Of a DNA stretch of 39,830 bases, positions 16,545 through 25,165 are shown piece after piece. The DNA is from Gammaproteobacteria bacterium (GTDB lineage: Bacteria; Pseudomonadota; Gammaproteobacteria; Xanthomonadales; SZUA-36): the NCBI GenBank assembly GCA_021772935.1, contig JAJFLA010000010.1, forward strand, positions 1 through 39,830. The letters are read 5' to 3'. The translations under genes and the position numbers were made by a program. Position 1 is the stretch's first letter, and each line of letters opens with the position of its first letter. The notes under the pieces were generated by a model. The model saw only the letters and a program-made list of their open reading frames with translations, had not been told where the DNA came from and did not search any database.

Positions 16545-16582
16545 GGGGTCAGATTCAAATGTAGATACATTTGAATCTGACC
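16545..16582. repeat. Minimal hairpin form of the palindromic repeat
   Basis: The two repeat arms are joined almost directly: a perfect 17-bp stem, GGTCAGATTCAAATGTA and its complement, around a GA spacer. Unlike the 71-bp copies it has lost the whole centre. It sits upstream of hcrC and downstream of the thioesterase, so it could act as a hairpin in transcripts between them. Confidence 0.9.
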
Positions 16583-16638
16583 TTGTTCAGTGTGAGCCCG
16601 GTCATTTTGACTGGTGTGGGTGTTTATCCTACAGAGCA

Positions 16639-17049
16639 TTACAGGATGTTCTCCAATAGTGTGCGCATATCATCTGGCAGCGCCAGCACGCTGTTACTGT
16701 CCAAGTCCATGAAGACTTTTGTAATATGTGCAGAGAAACACAGCTCGGCGTCTTTTTTACGTCGAATTTCATATTTGAAAGTGACGGATGAGCGGCCAAT
16801 CTTCTCAATGGCCAGTTTTACCAATACGATATCGCCATAACGCAACGGTGCCATAAACTCCGAATTGATGGCCACGGTCGGAAAGCCCCGACGCAGGTCA
16901 TTAATCAAACTGGGGTAGGAGACACTGGAGGCATCGTCAAAGAAATCTTCAAATGCTTTGTGACACAAATGGAAGAACTGGGGATAATAAACGATGCCTG
17001 CACCGTCAACGTCATCAAAGCGTATTTTCAGGATACTTGTGAATGCCAT
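16639..17049 (-). CDS. 4-Hydroxybenzoyl-CoA thioesterase-family (YbgC/FcbC-like) protein
   Basis: Hotdog-fold thioesterase, 136 residues. The signature FDDVDGAGIVYYPQFF (about 11-26) carries the catalytic Asp of the YbgC/4-hydroxybenzoyl-CoA thioesterase group, followed by PLRYGDIVLVKL and SVTFKYEI. It probably hydrolyses an aromatic acyl-CoA, releasing CoA when intermediates pile up. It is flanked on both sides by palindromic repeats, standing alone between the hcr and bcr operons. It belongs to a different hotdog family from the PaaI-type gene at 5.2 kb. Confidence 0.82.
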   Translation of the reverse strand: MAFTSILKIRFDDVDGAGIVYYPQFFHLCHKAFEDFFDDASSVSYPSLINDLRRGFPTVAINSEFMAPLRYGDIVLVKLAIEKIGRSSVTFKYEIRRKKDAELCFSAHITKVFMDLDSNSVLALPDDMRTLLENIL

Positions 17050-17079
17050 CGTAGTTTTATCCGGGTCAAGTGTCAGGCA

Positions 17080-17150
17080 GGGGTCAGATTCAAATGCGTC
17101 ATACAGACTTCAGTAATCATACAGCGTCATGCGCATTTGAGTCTGACCCC
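17080..17150. repeat. Palindromic repeat, subfamily B, copy 1
   Basis: 71 bp with arms GGGGTCAGATTCAAATGC and GCATTTGAGTCTGACCCC. The centre holds TTCAGTAATCATACAGCGTC, related to the next copy at 17176 but unlike subfamily A. It lies upstream of the thioesterase gene. Confidence 0.9.
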
Positions 17151-17175
17151 GGTCTGCGGTGTTCGGTCCTTGTAA

Positions 17176-17246
17176 GGGGTTAGATTCGAATGCACCACAC
17201 AATTTTCAGTAATTATACGGCGTTAGGTGCATTTGAGTCTGACCCC
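17176..17246. repeat. Palindromic repeat, subfamily B, copy 2
   Basis: 71 bp, 25 bp from copy 1. Left arm GGGGTTAGATTCGAATGC carries two changes; right arm GCATTTGAGTCTGACCCC is intact. The centre TTCAGTAATTATACGGCGTTA matches copy 1 at most bases. It lies just after the GNAT gene stop and may stabilise or end the bcr operon transcript. Confidence 0.9.
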
Positions 17247-17265
17247 GGTCAGGAGTTGCCGGTTT

Positions 17266-18186
17266 TTAAGCCAACGCACAGGACAGGGCGAGACGCTGTG
17301 ACGGTTCAAAACCACAACTCTCAAGAAACCCCAACAGGCCAAAATTATTCCACTCAACTTCGGACCGGACTGACTCCACCTGCAAAGTAGCCAGGTTACC
17401 TTGCAATTGAGCGAGCAGGGCGTGTCCAACATGTTGCGATCGAAAAGCCTTTGTTACACCGAGCGTGTCAATCACAGCTTCTGAGGCCGTGCGACCGAAT
17501 TCACCAAAATCCACCCGTGCCATCATGAAACCAACAACCATACCATCAATTTCTGCGATCAGTGACAGTCTTACGCCGGATTCAAACAATACTTCCTGAA
17601 ATTTACGCTGAAAAAAATCATGTCGGGTATGTCCGGTGATTTTTGCGTCAATGCGCACCACATGGTCGATATCCTCAGGGGCTAGCGAACGCACCAATAT
17701 CTTGTCGTGTGATAGATCATCGAGTTCCGTACGGGTTGGGTCAGTATAATCGGGTGTGCTACGTTCGAGGATCAAGTTGTTAGCTAGTTTGAACCCGGTT
17801 GCAGAGAAAAAATCGAGCAGGCCAGGTTGGTCCCAACCGGCCTGGGTGTGTAGTTCTTTGCCGCCACGATCGCGAATCATGGTCATCAGTTGCGACATCA
17901 GTTCGTGTCCCACGCCATGGCCCTGGCTTTCAGGTTTGACCGACATCGCATCCAGTACCGCAATCAATTCGTCACTGCCAAATTCACCTTTCAGCATGTG
18001 ACAACAGACAAAACCAACCATTTCTCCGGCCTCGGTGGCCCCTATCGAAATAAATGCCAGTGGGTGATTTTGCTGCGCTTCGAAACGCTTGATAAAAAAA
18101 CCACGCCGTTGGTTACCGTTGGTAGCGGTGTCCAGCGCGACCACCGTGTCGAGGGATTCGGTTCCGATTGAGTCTATATCAGTCAT
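17266..18186 (-). CDS. Tandem-domain GNAT acetyltransferase
   Basis: 306 residues with two GNAT-like halves. The first has the acetyl-CoA motif VKPESQGHGVGHEL (about 78-91); the second has VTKAFRSQHVGHALL, a weaker Q-x-x-G-x-A version. It is the last gene of the bcr operon: its ATG overlaps the ferredoxin stop by 8 bases. A GNAT gene (badL) also occurs with the benzoyl-CoA genes of Rhodopseudomonas palustris, where it acetylates aminobenzoates. Whether this protein is equivalent is not known. It could instead modify a pathway enzyme. Confidence 0.8.
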   Translation of the reverse strand: MTDIDSIGTESLDTVVALDTATNGNQRRGFFIKRFEAQQNHPLAFISIGATEAGEMVGFVCCHMLKGEFGSDELIAVLDAMSVKPESQGHGVGHELMSQLMTMIRDRGGKELHTQAGWDQPGLLDFFSATGFKLANNLILERSTPDYTDPTRTELDDLSHDKILVRSLAPEDIDHVVRIDAKITGHTRHDFFQRKFQEVLFESGVRLSLIAEIDGMVVGFMMARVDFGEFGRTASEAVIDTLGVTKAFRSQHVGHALLAQLQGNLATLQVESVRSEVEWNNFGLLGFLESCGFEPSQRLALSCALA

Positions 18187-18424
18187 GTAACATCTCGTAT
18201 TTCATTTGCAATTCTTCTTTGCTTTCCTGGAAATCCGGGTTGGCTACGATGCAGTCGTCAACCGGACAGACCAATTCGCATTGTGGTTCTTCATGTTCAC
18301 CAACACATTCGGTACAGCGCAATGCATCAATCACATAAGGATCGCCTTCTTCAATGGCTTCGTTGGGGCATTCAAGAACACATGCATCACACACTTCGCA
18401 GTTGTCTTTAATTAGTAGTGCCAT
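18179..18424 (-). CDS. fdx: 2[4Fe-4S] ferredoxin, electron donor to benzoyl-CoA reductase
   Basis: Small soluble ferredoxin of 81 residues. Cluster ligands are Cys9, 12, 15 and 19 (CEVCDACVLECP) and Cys37, 40, 49 and 53. The second set has an 8-residue loop between its second and third cysteine, as in Chromatium-type low-potential ferredoxins and the Thauera benzoyl-CoA reductase ferredoxin. It has an AGGAG ribosome site. The place directly after bcrD, with the same orientation, supports a role in carrying electrons from KorAB to BcrAD. An extra cysteine is present at position 58. Confidence 0.92.
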   Translation of the reverse strand: MALLIKDNCEVCDACVLECPNEAIEEGDPYVIDALRCTECVGEHEEPQCELVCPVDDCIVANPDFQESKEELQMKYEMLHD

Positions 18425-18445
18425 TTTTGTTTCTCCTGTAGGACT

Positions 18446-19288
18446 TTAAGATGCTTTTGCCAAGGCTTCCATTCGCTGGAGCTTTTCATACCTGAACGCA
18501 CCCCATAATGCGGCACCGATGGCACCGGCATAGATGGAATCCGGGTGGCTCCGGGCCTCCACTTTTATTTTCTGACTAAGTAGGGATTCGTTCAATGCTG
18601 CCATCAGACCGTCATCGAGTGCCAGTCCACCGGTTGCCAGGGCCACGCCTTCTTTGACCTTGATCACACGCAACAGTTTTGCCAGTCGTCCAGCCATGGA
18701 AAGATGAATCCCCTTGAGAATGTTGGAGGCTGAAATACCGCGTGAAACCATGTTAATGACATCGGTTTCTGCCAGCACTGCGCAGATACTGGAAACTACT
18801 TCGGGGTCATCGGCCTGTTTTGACAGGCTTCCAATCTCATCCTGGGCAATTCCGAGGTAACGTGAAATGTTCTCCAGAAATTGACCTGAACCTGATGCAC
18901 ATTGGCTGGTCATGCGATAGTCGAGCACTTTCCCGTGATCATCCATTCTAACCGCGCGGCCATGCAGCGCACCGATGTCAAGAACCGAGCGAGCCTCAGG
19001 TTCCAGGTAGATGGCACCCCGGGCATGGGTGGTCATCGAATAAAAATGACCGGTGCGAAACGGAATGGTTTCGCCGTCACCAGTGGTTGCGACATACTGA
19101 ACATCATCGCGGCTCAGACCGGCTTGTTGCAATACCGAGTCATAACCTTTTTCAGCCAGTTCAAACGGGTCACGCTGTCGAATCCGGTCAGCACGTCGTG
19201 CCAGCCACTCGATATTGTCATCTTCAACTCTGAACAGGGCAAATTTAATTGTGCCGGTTCCAAGATCAACTCCAGCTGTGATTGTCAT
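18446..19288 (-). CDS. bcrD: Benzoyl-CoA reductase subunit D (ATPase/activator module)
   Basis: One of the two ATP-hydrolysing, [4Fe-4S]-bridging subunits of class I benzoyl-CoA reductase (BadF/BadG/BcrA/BcrD family, ASKHA fold). From the ATG at 19288 it has 280 residues, close to the roughly 282 of Thauera BcrD. Motifs: VDLGTGTIKF (phosphate 1), VLDIGALHGRAV, the cluster cysteine in TSQCASGSGQF, and ALATGGLALDDG (adenosine). The ATG lies one base after the bcrA TGA, with GGAGG inside the end of bcrA as its ribosome site. An upstream start at 19336 is therefore not needed. Confidence 0.93.
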   Translation of the reverse strand: MTITAGVDLGTGTIKFALFRVEDDNIEWLARRADRIRQRDPFELAEKGYDSVLQQAGLSRDDVQYVATTGDGETIPFRTGHFYSMTTHARGAIYLEPEARSVLDIGALHGRAVRMDDHGKVLDYRMTSQCASGSGQFLENISRYLGIAQDEIGSLSKQADDPEVVSSICAVLAETDVINMVSRGISASNILKGIHLSMAGRLAKLLRVIKVKEGVALATGGLALDDGLMAALNESLLSQKIKVEARSHPDSIYAGAIGAALWGAFRYEKLQRMEALAKAS

Positions 19289-19289
19289 C

Positions 19290-20603
19290 TCAAGCCTCCA
19301 CGGCACGGCGTGCAAACTCTGCAGCACCCAGTGCACCTGTATAAATTGAATCGGGATCGATGTTAATGGTTACATCGCCGTAGTTTTCTTTGATTAACTG
19401 TCTTAGTTCCCTTACGGCAGCCTCGTTTTTGGCGACGCCACCGGTGAAGGTGAATTCGCTGGTTACACCACCGGAACGGGAGATAATGGAAATGGCCCTT
19501 AATACAATAGCGCGATGTAGACCGGCCAGAATATCGGAACGTTTCTCGCCCATCGCCAGCCGGTCACGCAGCTCTGCACCGGCAAATACGGTGCAGGTTG
19601 AATTGATACGCACCGCCTTGGTGGACTCCATTGCGATCGGGCCCAATTCGTGCAGACCGATATTCATTTCGTCTGCAATATAACCCAGGTAACGACCACA
19701 ACCGGCAGCACAACGATCATTCATCTGGAAATTGACCACGATACCCTGATCATCGATCTGGATGCCCTTGGTGTCCTGGCCGCCAATATCCAGTACGGTA
19801 CGGGTATTGGGATACATCAGGTGTGCACCGAGCCCATGGCACAAGATCTCAGAGCGGATGTGTTCTTTCGGGAAAGGCAGACGCACACGACCATAACCGG
19901 TACCAACAACATAAGTCTCTTCAAGCTCGATTTCGAGATTTTCTTTGACCAGGTCGCGGATCAATTGTGATTCAACCGGCAGATTGTCCTGCTCGTCCAT
20001 GACACGTTCCAGTGCCCGTGCAAATGTGGACACCAGATCCTCAGCCGGTGGTCGGTTCTCTGTTTCGATAATGGACTTGTCATAAATATTGATTAATACA
20101 TCGAATGGCAGCTTGGCTTCCTCCGCAACTTCTTCTGACACATTCATATAAACTGAGCCCGCCAGATCGCGAAAAAAATCGGATTTCCTTTCCACGCCCG
20201 AGGCAAACAGTTTGGACAACTGGGTTTTCATGCGTTCGAAAGTCTCATTCAGTGCAGTTGCCAACTGATCACTAATCTCGGCGTGACGTAAATCTGCTGC
20301 GTTGTGAAGACAAGTCTCCTTCAGGTCCTCGAGCATATTGAGGAAAAGCTCAAGACGAAAGTTACGCTCCAGTGCTGCCAACAGATCATCGACCATGTCA
20401 TGCATGGCTGGCACAGCGCTGAGTGCACGGTGGCAAAGCTCCAGACGCGCACTGACCACAGCCTCCAGTTTTGAGACCTGGCTAGCGGTATCATAATTTG
20501 AGCGCGAGTTGGTGATTCCACGACCCAGAATTTCGCCGTCCGAATCCATCATGACCGCTTTGGTGGTGGTTGATCCGAGATCAATTCCAATAAAACATTT
20601 CAT
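19290..20603 (-). CDS. bcrA: Benzoyl-CoA reductase subunit A (ATPase/activator module)
   Basis: The larger ATPase subunit, 437 residues (Thauera BcrA is about 438). It starts [11 protein letters not shown] (5-15), then has a long insert of about 200 residues before the second half of the fold, as expected for BcrA but not BcrD. It continues [11 protein letters not shown] (270-280), [12 protein letters not shown] with the cluster cysteine at 298, and [10 protein letters not shown]. With BcrD it couples hydrolysis of two ATP to low-potential electron transfer from ferredoxin into BcrBC. GAGGA precedes the ATG. Confidence 0.95.
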   Translation of the reverse strand: MKCFIGIDLGSTTTKAVMMDSDGEILGRGITNSRSNYDTASQVSKLEAVVSARLELCHRALSAVPAMHDMVDDLLAALERNFRLELFLNMLEDLKETCLHNAADLRHAEISDQLATALNETFERMKTQLSKLFASGVERKSDFFRDLAGSVYMNVSEEVAEEAKLPFDVLINIYDKSIIETENRPPAEDLVSTFARALERVMDEQDNLPVESQLIRDLVKENLEIELEETYVVGTGYGRVRLPFPKEHIRSEILCHGLGAHLMYPNTRTVLDIGGQDTKGIQIDDQGIVVNFQMNDRCAAGCGRYLGYIADEMNIGLHELGPIAMESTKAVRINSTCTVFAGAELRDRLAMGEKRSDILAGLHRAIVLRAISIISRSGGVTSEFTFTGGVAKNEAAVRELRQLIKENYGDVTINIDPDSIYTGALGAAEFARRAVEA

Positions 20604-20628
20604 TTTTTGTTCCTCATTTTATTGGGCC

Positions 20629-21924
20629 TCATGCGGCCGAGCGTACGCCCTGACGTTTTTGTTCGATCATCTGGAAGTAGCTCTCCAGCCGGTTCTTGAC
20701 GTTGGCCGCCGAGAAATAACGTGGATCCACCAGGTCGGTTTCGATAAATGCACCGGGTTTGCCAGTTCGTTTCTCGACTTCCTGCATCATTAACAACTGG
20801 CCAGCAGAGAAGCTGTTGCAGCTTTTGATCGAGTTGATCAACAAGCCGTCTGCCTGGTATTCATTGACGTATTTCTCCAGCATGTCGACACGCTGGGACA
20901 GGTTGCGGTTGGTGTAGCAGCCCAGACAGTAATCCGCCAGAGTTTCAATCGGGTTGGTAGGATCATGGCGGAAGCCGAGATCATAAACACCACCCACCTT
21001 GGTGTAGGTGCTGGCAACCACCACGGCGCCGTCTTCATAAAACATTTTCCAGAACTCACGGAAATTGGTCCAGTTAGGCGGACCTTCGACGACCAGTCGA
21101 TAACGCTCATCTTTCATATCGCCTTCAGGTGTGATCGGGCCTTTGCCTTCGGCGATGCGTTGTTCAATTTCTTTGCGCAGCAACTGGTAATAATCAACCG
21201 CTTTATCAGTACCGCGAAACGCGGTGAAAATAGGACCGATATAGTACACGCCACCGAAATAGGCATCGATGGGGGAAGGTTTGTTTTTGGCGCTTTCCAG
21301 CACCCAGACAAAATCATCTTCAGCCTTGGCTGAGTTGGTCAGGTTTTCACGTAGGCGATCGATATCGAATTTGACACCGCTGACTCTCTCCAGTGCAGGA
21401 ATCACGACTTCCTTGATTTGTTTGACCACGTAATCGCGCATGTTTTGCGTGATGATACCGTCGCCCTCATAGGGGACATGCAGCATGGCGGTTTCACATC
21501 CATACTCATGACGCAGCAATTCAAACCATTTCATGAAGGTGAAACAACCGGTGTAAGACAGCAGTAACAGGTCCGGTGATGGCATGGGTTTGCCATTCGG
21601 TGCAATATTACCCCTGGACATTGAGCCAATATCCGCTTTTACATAGGTGCAGACATCTTCGGAGTGACCATGTTTTTCCGCCTGCATGACCATCGCGCCA
21701 CTTTTCTTGCGCATACCATTGTTGATGGCATTGATTTCAGGCAGGTTATTGAGCATGTCAAAACACATCACCAGTTCATTAAGGTTGCCTGGCACAAAAG
21801 TCGACGAGATTTTCTTGCCGGTTTCCTGTGTATTGGTCAATTCATCGTAGTTGTCCGCAATCATTGATTTCTGCAGCAGCATTGACGAGTCTTTAATTAC
21901 TTCTGTTTGGTTAGGTATGGCCAT
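20629..21924 (-). CDS. bcrB: Benzoyl-CoA reductase subunit B
   Basis: One of the two catalytic subunits (HgdB/BcrBC family) that bind benzoyl-CoA and carry the active-site iron-sulfur cluster. 431 residues. Conserved cysteines appear in SYTGCFTFMKW, DYCLGCYTNRN and SIKSCNSFSAGQ, in the family pattern. The product is cyclohexa-1,5-diene-1-carbonyl-CoA. It has AAGGTGA before the ATG and is 23 bp after bcrC, so it belongs to the same transcript. Confidence 0.94.
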   Translation of the reverse strand: MAIPNQTEVIKDSSMLLQKSMIADNYDELTNTQETGKKISSTFVPGNLNELVMCFDMLNNLPEINAINNGMRKKSGAMVMQAEKHGHSEDVCTYVKADIGSMSRGNIAPNGKPMPSPDLLLLSYTGCFTFMKWFELLRHEYGCETAMLHVPYEGDGIITQNMRDYVVKQIKEVVIPALERVSGVKFDIDRLRENLTNSAKAEDDFVWVLESAKNKPSPIDAYFGGVYYIGPIFTAFRGTDKAVDYYQLLRKEIEQRIAEGKGPITPEGDMKDERYRLVVEGPPNWTNFREFWKMFYEDGAVVVASTYTKVGGVYDLGFRHDPTNPIETLADYCLGCYTNRNLSQRVDMLEKYVNEYQADGLLINSIKSCNSFSAGQLLMMQEVEKRTGKPGAFIETDLVDPRYFSAANVKNRLESYFQMIEQKRQGVRSAA

Positions 21925-21947
21925 ATTAAATCACCTTGTTAGTAGCA

Positions 21948-23108
21948 CTAGCTCCAGAGTTTGATTGAGTCAGCAAAAGTACCGGCCTGTTCACGGATGG
22001 GTTGCATCTGGCCGGAGTTTTCTGCGTATTTGAATGAAATATGGGGCACGCTGTGTTCATCCATGCGGTCCTGCAGCATCGGGCGTTCCAGCAATGCCGG
22101 GTCACAGAAGCTCGGCGCGGTGAAAATCACGCCTTCGGCACCGGTCTTTTTCACGGTTGAAAGCAGGTACTGGCCCACATCTTCGGCCCGGTCACAATAC
22201 TTGGCGGCCGAGTCCGCAGAAAAATGCAGAAAGGCATCGGACAGGTTGGTGAGCGGATCACCTTGTAGCGTGACATCCTCCAGCAACCATCGGTTGATCA
22301 GCATATAGTCGTCATCGACGATGTAACAACCGGCCATCTCGATCGAACGGATCAGGTTTAATGGTGGTTGTTCGCAGAATGCACCATTGATCACAATCCG
22401 GCAGTTGTCACGGACCGGCCGCTCTTCAACAACGGCGGCTTCGAGATAATCAGTTAAGACCTGATTGTGTTCCTCTACGGGCAGAACCATACCGGCACGC
22501 ATGAGCAGGTAAACCTCAACCGAAGGTGCCTTTGAGGGTTGTTTTGCCCGGAAATCATAAACCGCATTGATCAGGCGACGATTCTCATTGTAAATCGCAG
22601 TCGATGCGCGCAAGGCTTCATCGGTAATGGTGGTGCCACCCAGTTTCTCAAGACCTGATTTGAGCTCTCTGAGTTCTTCGGTGTAATACTCACCGCCGAT
22701 GCTGTCCTGGTAGTTTTGTGGTACATCGAAGTAACGCACGTAAGTGCCTGGGAACATCAATTGCCACATGCCTGAAAGGTTACGTATTACGTCACAGATG
22801 CTTGGAAACAGCATACCGTCGACGAAATCCAGTTTTTTGGTCAGACCCAGCTCAATGGTTGAGCGTGGTATACGGCAAATATAACTCTGGTAATAAGCGT
22901 CACCATGAATGACTTCCATCTGGTCACCGCCACCTAAAATTCCGAGCGGCAGCATACCGGCTGCGTGGATAATTTCCCGGGGTACGTAAACCGGCATATA
23001 GCCGATGACTTTGCGTTTGGGGTCCGCATTCTTCCACTCACGTGCGCTGGTAAAATCCAGATCATCGTAAAGGCTTTTACAGCGGGCGATAATTTCAGCG
23101 GTAGACAT
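21948..23108 (-). CDS. bcrC: Benzoyl-CoA reductase subunit C
   Basis: The second catalytic subunit, 386 residues, the size known for Thauera BcrC. Features include IGYMPVYVPREIIHAAGMLP, SYICRIPRS, LFPSICDVIRN, INGAFCEQPPLN and FCDPALLERPML, giving the cysteines of the HgdB/BcrBC fold. Its ATG overlaps the dch stop (TAATG), with GGGAGA as ribosome site inside dch. The gene order dch-bcrC-bcrB-bcrA-bcrD matches the Thauera-type cluster. Confidence 0.94.
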   Translation of the reverse strand: MSTAEIIARCKSLYDDLDFTSAREWKNADPKRKVIGYMPVYVPREIIHAAGMLPLGILGGGDQMEVIHGDAYYQSYICRIPRSTIELGLTKKLDFVDGMLFPSICDVIRNLSGMWQLMFPGTYVRYFDVPQNYQDSIGGEYYTEELRELKSGLEKLGGTTITDEALRASTAIYNENRRLINAVYDFRAKQPSKAPSVEVYLLMRAGMVLPVEEHNQVLTDYLEAAVVEERPVRDNCRIVINGAFCEQPPLNLIRSIEMAGCYIVDDDYMLINRWLLEDVTLQGDPLTNLSDAFLHFSADSAAKYCDRAEDVGQYLLSTVKKTGAEGVIFTAPSFCDPALLERPMLQDRMDEHSVPHISFKYAENSGQMQPIREQAGTFADSIKLWS

Positions 23109-23878
23109 TAATGGTTCTCCCAGTTTGCACTACGTTTTTCCACGAATGCCGTCAATCCTTCCAGGGCGTCATGGGTTTTCATCAATTGCTCGATATAGAG
23201 CTTTTCTACTAATTCTATTTTCAGTTTGATCCGGTCCAGGTTTTGCAAACGTGCAGCCTGTACAGCGTATCGTAATGAGCTTGCACTCAGCTTGGCCAGA
23301 TGCTGGTCAAACCATTCAAGTGCAGATTGTTCCGGGTTTTCGCTCACGTTTTGAACCAGACCCATGCGAAAAGCCTCTTGGGCCGCGATACTACGGCCCG
23401 AAAACAACAGGTCTTCAGCATTGGCCTGACCGATACGTTCCGGTAACAGGCAGGATGCTGCTGGTGCAAAAACAGCCAGCTTGATTTCTGGTTGACCAAA
23501 TTTTGCATCCTTGCCTGCAAATACCTGGCTGGCACCACAGACCACTTCCAGACCGCCACCAAGACACTGTCCCTGAACGGCAACCATGATTGGCAATGGG
23601 TATTCCAGCATTTGTATAATCAGGCGGTGCAGGCTGCTGAGCATGTCGGCACATTCTTCGGGCAGGTGTTCCTCAACGCTTGCACCGAAGCTGAAATGTG
23701 GACCTTCTGCATCCAATAACACACAAGAGATGTCGGGGTTGAGTGCGTGTTCAGACAAGGCGTTGTGTAAGGCTGAGATCATGGTGGCATCGACCAGATT
23801 GGCCTTGGGTTTTGCCAACCGTAGTCTCAGCAGACTGCCATCACGATCAAGCCAGACTTTAAGCGGAGAATCCGTCAC
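23108..23878 (-). CDS. dch: Cyclohexa-1,5-diene-1-carbonyl-CoA hydratase
   Basis: Crotonase-fold enzyme that adds water to the product of benzoyl-CoA reductase, giving 6-hydroxycyclohex-1-ene-1-carbonyl-CoA. 256 residues (Thauera Dch about 258). It has the oxyanion-hole regions HFSFGASVEEHLPE (about 61-74) and QGQCLGGGLEVVCGA. The FSFGASVEEH stretch is typical of Dch rather than ordinary enoyl-CoA hydratases. It lies 16 bp after oah and overlaps bcrC. Confidence 0.92.
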   Translation of the reverse strand: MTDSPLKVWLDRDGSLLRLRLAKPKANLVDATMISALHNALSEHALNPDISCVLLDAEGPHFSFGASVEEHLPEECADMLSSLHRLIIQMLEYPLPIMVAVQGQCLGGGLEVVCGASQVFAGKDAKFGQPEIKLAVFAPAASCLLPERIGQANAEDLLFSGRSIAAQEAFRMGLVQNVSENPEQSALEWFDQHLAKLSASSLRYAVQAARLQNLDRIKLKIELVEKLYIEQLMKTHDALEGLTAFVEKRSANWENH

Positions 23879-23894
23879 GTTTAGCCCTCCCGGC

Positions 23895-25028
23895 TCATTG
23901 CTTTTTGCCGGGCATCAGGCTATCGGTAACATCCCGAGTCCAGGGTGTGCCCTTGGCAAGTGCCTGGCGTAGTTCAACAAAGTCAATTTCGCGACCGCTT
24001 TCCCGTGTACCTTCATTAAAGGCACGAAACCCGGCGCGGGCCTCGGTCATCATATTCAATGCCAGCCAGGCACGAGAGTCTTCATGGTTACGGTTCCAGG
24101 CTTCCAGTTTGGGTTTGCGTAATTCTTCAAGGCTCTTGGTCATGCAGTCGGGGAAGGTCAGCAGTAACTTGGCACACATCGCGTCAACCGCCTCGTCCAG
24201 CAGTTTGAGGTCAACCTGTCCTTGCTTGAAAATGGTCTTACCAGCGCCAAAAGCCGCACCGGTTTTGAACTCGCCGTGCACGATGCGTCCGTATTCATCG
24301 AGGAACTGGTCGGTAATAACCATGGGATTGGCGACGAACTCGTCATTGATTTTCAGAGCGGGTACGAGACCTGAAGCAATGCCAAGGCGGTAGGCTTTGT
24401 GAGCAGAAAAAGGCTCACACAAGGTGCCGGATACCATCGCTTGTTCGGCACCGACCATTAATGGCAGAAAATCTGTAGCACCACCGATGGCCGCGGAACC
24501 GTGTTTGGGGCCCGCCTGGCCGAAATTGGCCAGATCGTGGGCAATGGTGAAGTCACAAGCCATACCGATTTCCTGCCCACCACCGATGCGCATGCCGTTA
24601 ACCCGGCAAATCACGGGCTTGTCACAGGTCAGTATGCTCGAGACCATGTCGTTGAATAAACGCATGTACTGCCGGTATTCCTGCGGGTTGCCGGCGTAAT
24701 ACTCGGCATATTCCTTGGTGTTACCACCGGTACAAAACGCACGGTCACCGACACCGGTGAAGACGACGCAGGCAACATCACGTGCGTTTGATGCGGCCCT
24801 AAAAGCCAGGATGACACTTTTGACCATATTGGTGGTGTAGGAGTTGAATTGGCTTGGGTTGTTGAGTGTGATCCAGGCATTGAACAGCCCTGGCACCTCA
24901 TTGCCATCCGGTGTCTTAGCAGGCTTCTTTTCAAACAACACGCCTGCATCCATGGGTGCTTCGGTGAGGTTGTGATCGACCAGTGTTTCCGGGATTGTTT
25001 GAGCCGAAATTTCAGCGGTAGTGGCCAT
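23895..25028 (-). CDS. oah: 6-Oxocyclohex-1-ene-1-carbonyl-CoA hydrolase (ring-cleaving)
   Basis: Crotonase-family ring hydrolase that adds water and opens the ring to 3-hydroxypimelyl-CoA. 377 residues, matching Thauera and Azoarcus Oah (about 377) and much longer than a standard hydratase. Visible motifs: ITLNNPSQFNSYTTNMVK, GVGDRAFCTGGNTKEYAEYYAG, RVNGMRIGGGQEIGMACDFT and GQAGPKHGSAAIGGATDFLP. It is the first gene of the minus-strand bcr operon, with AGGAAA ahead of the ATG, and faces korA across a 137-bp divergent promoter region. Confidence 0.93.
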   Translation of the reverse strand: MATTAEISAQTIPETLVDHNLTEAPMDAGVLFEKKPAKTPDGNEVPGLFNAWITLNNPSQFNSYTTNMVKSVILAFRAASNARDVACVVFTGVGDRAFCTGGNTKEYAEYYAGNPQEYRQYMRLFNDMVSSILTCDKPVICRVNGMRIGGGQEIGMACDFTIAHDLANFGQAGPKHGSAAIGGATDFLPLMVGAEQAMVSGTLCEPFSAHKAYRLGIASGLVPALKINDEFVANPMVITDQFLDEYGRIVHGEFKTGAAFGAGKTIFKQGQVDLKLLDEAVDAMCAKLLLTFPDCMTKSLEELRKPKLEAWNRNHEDSRAWLALNMMTEARAGFRAFNEGTRESGREIDFVELRQALAKGTPWTRDVTDSLMPGKKQ

Positions 25029-25165
25029 TTTTTACGTTTCCTGCGTTGTATTTAAGTGAACAAAGAAGGTTAGCTGGATGTACTATACTGCGCTTTATGA
25101 TAAAAAACTAGTGATTTATATCTTATAAGTGGTAATATAATGCATATTCAGGGAGAGGTGCTGAA
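25029..25165. promoter_or_regulatory. Divergent promoter region between oah-bcr and korAB-had operons
   Basis: This 137-bp AT-rich gap must hold the promoters of both operons. A TATACT at 25084-25089 could be a + strand -10, and the reverse strand has TATAGT in the same place, but neither has a clear -35 box, as in activator- or repressor-controlled promoters. One TGCA (in ATGCATAT, about 25141-25146) recalls the TGCA core reported for BzdR operators; a single occurrence is weak. No FNR-like TTGAT-N4-ATCAA site was found. GGGAGAGG is the korA ribosome site. Confidence 0.6.
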
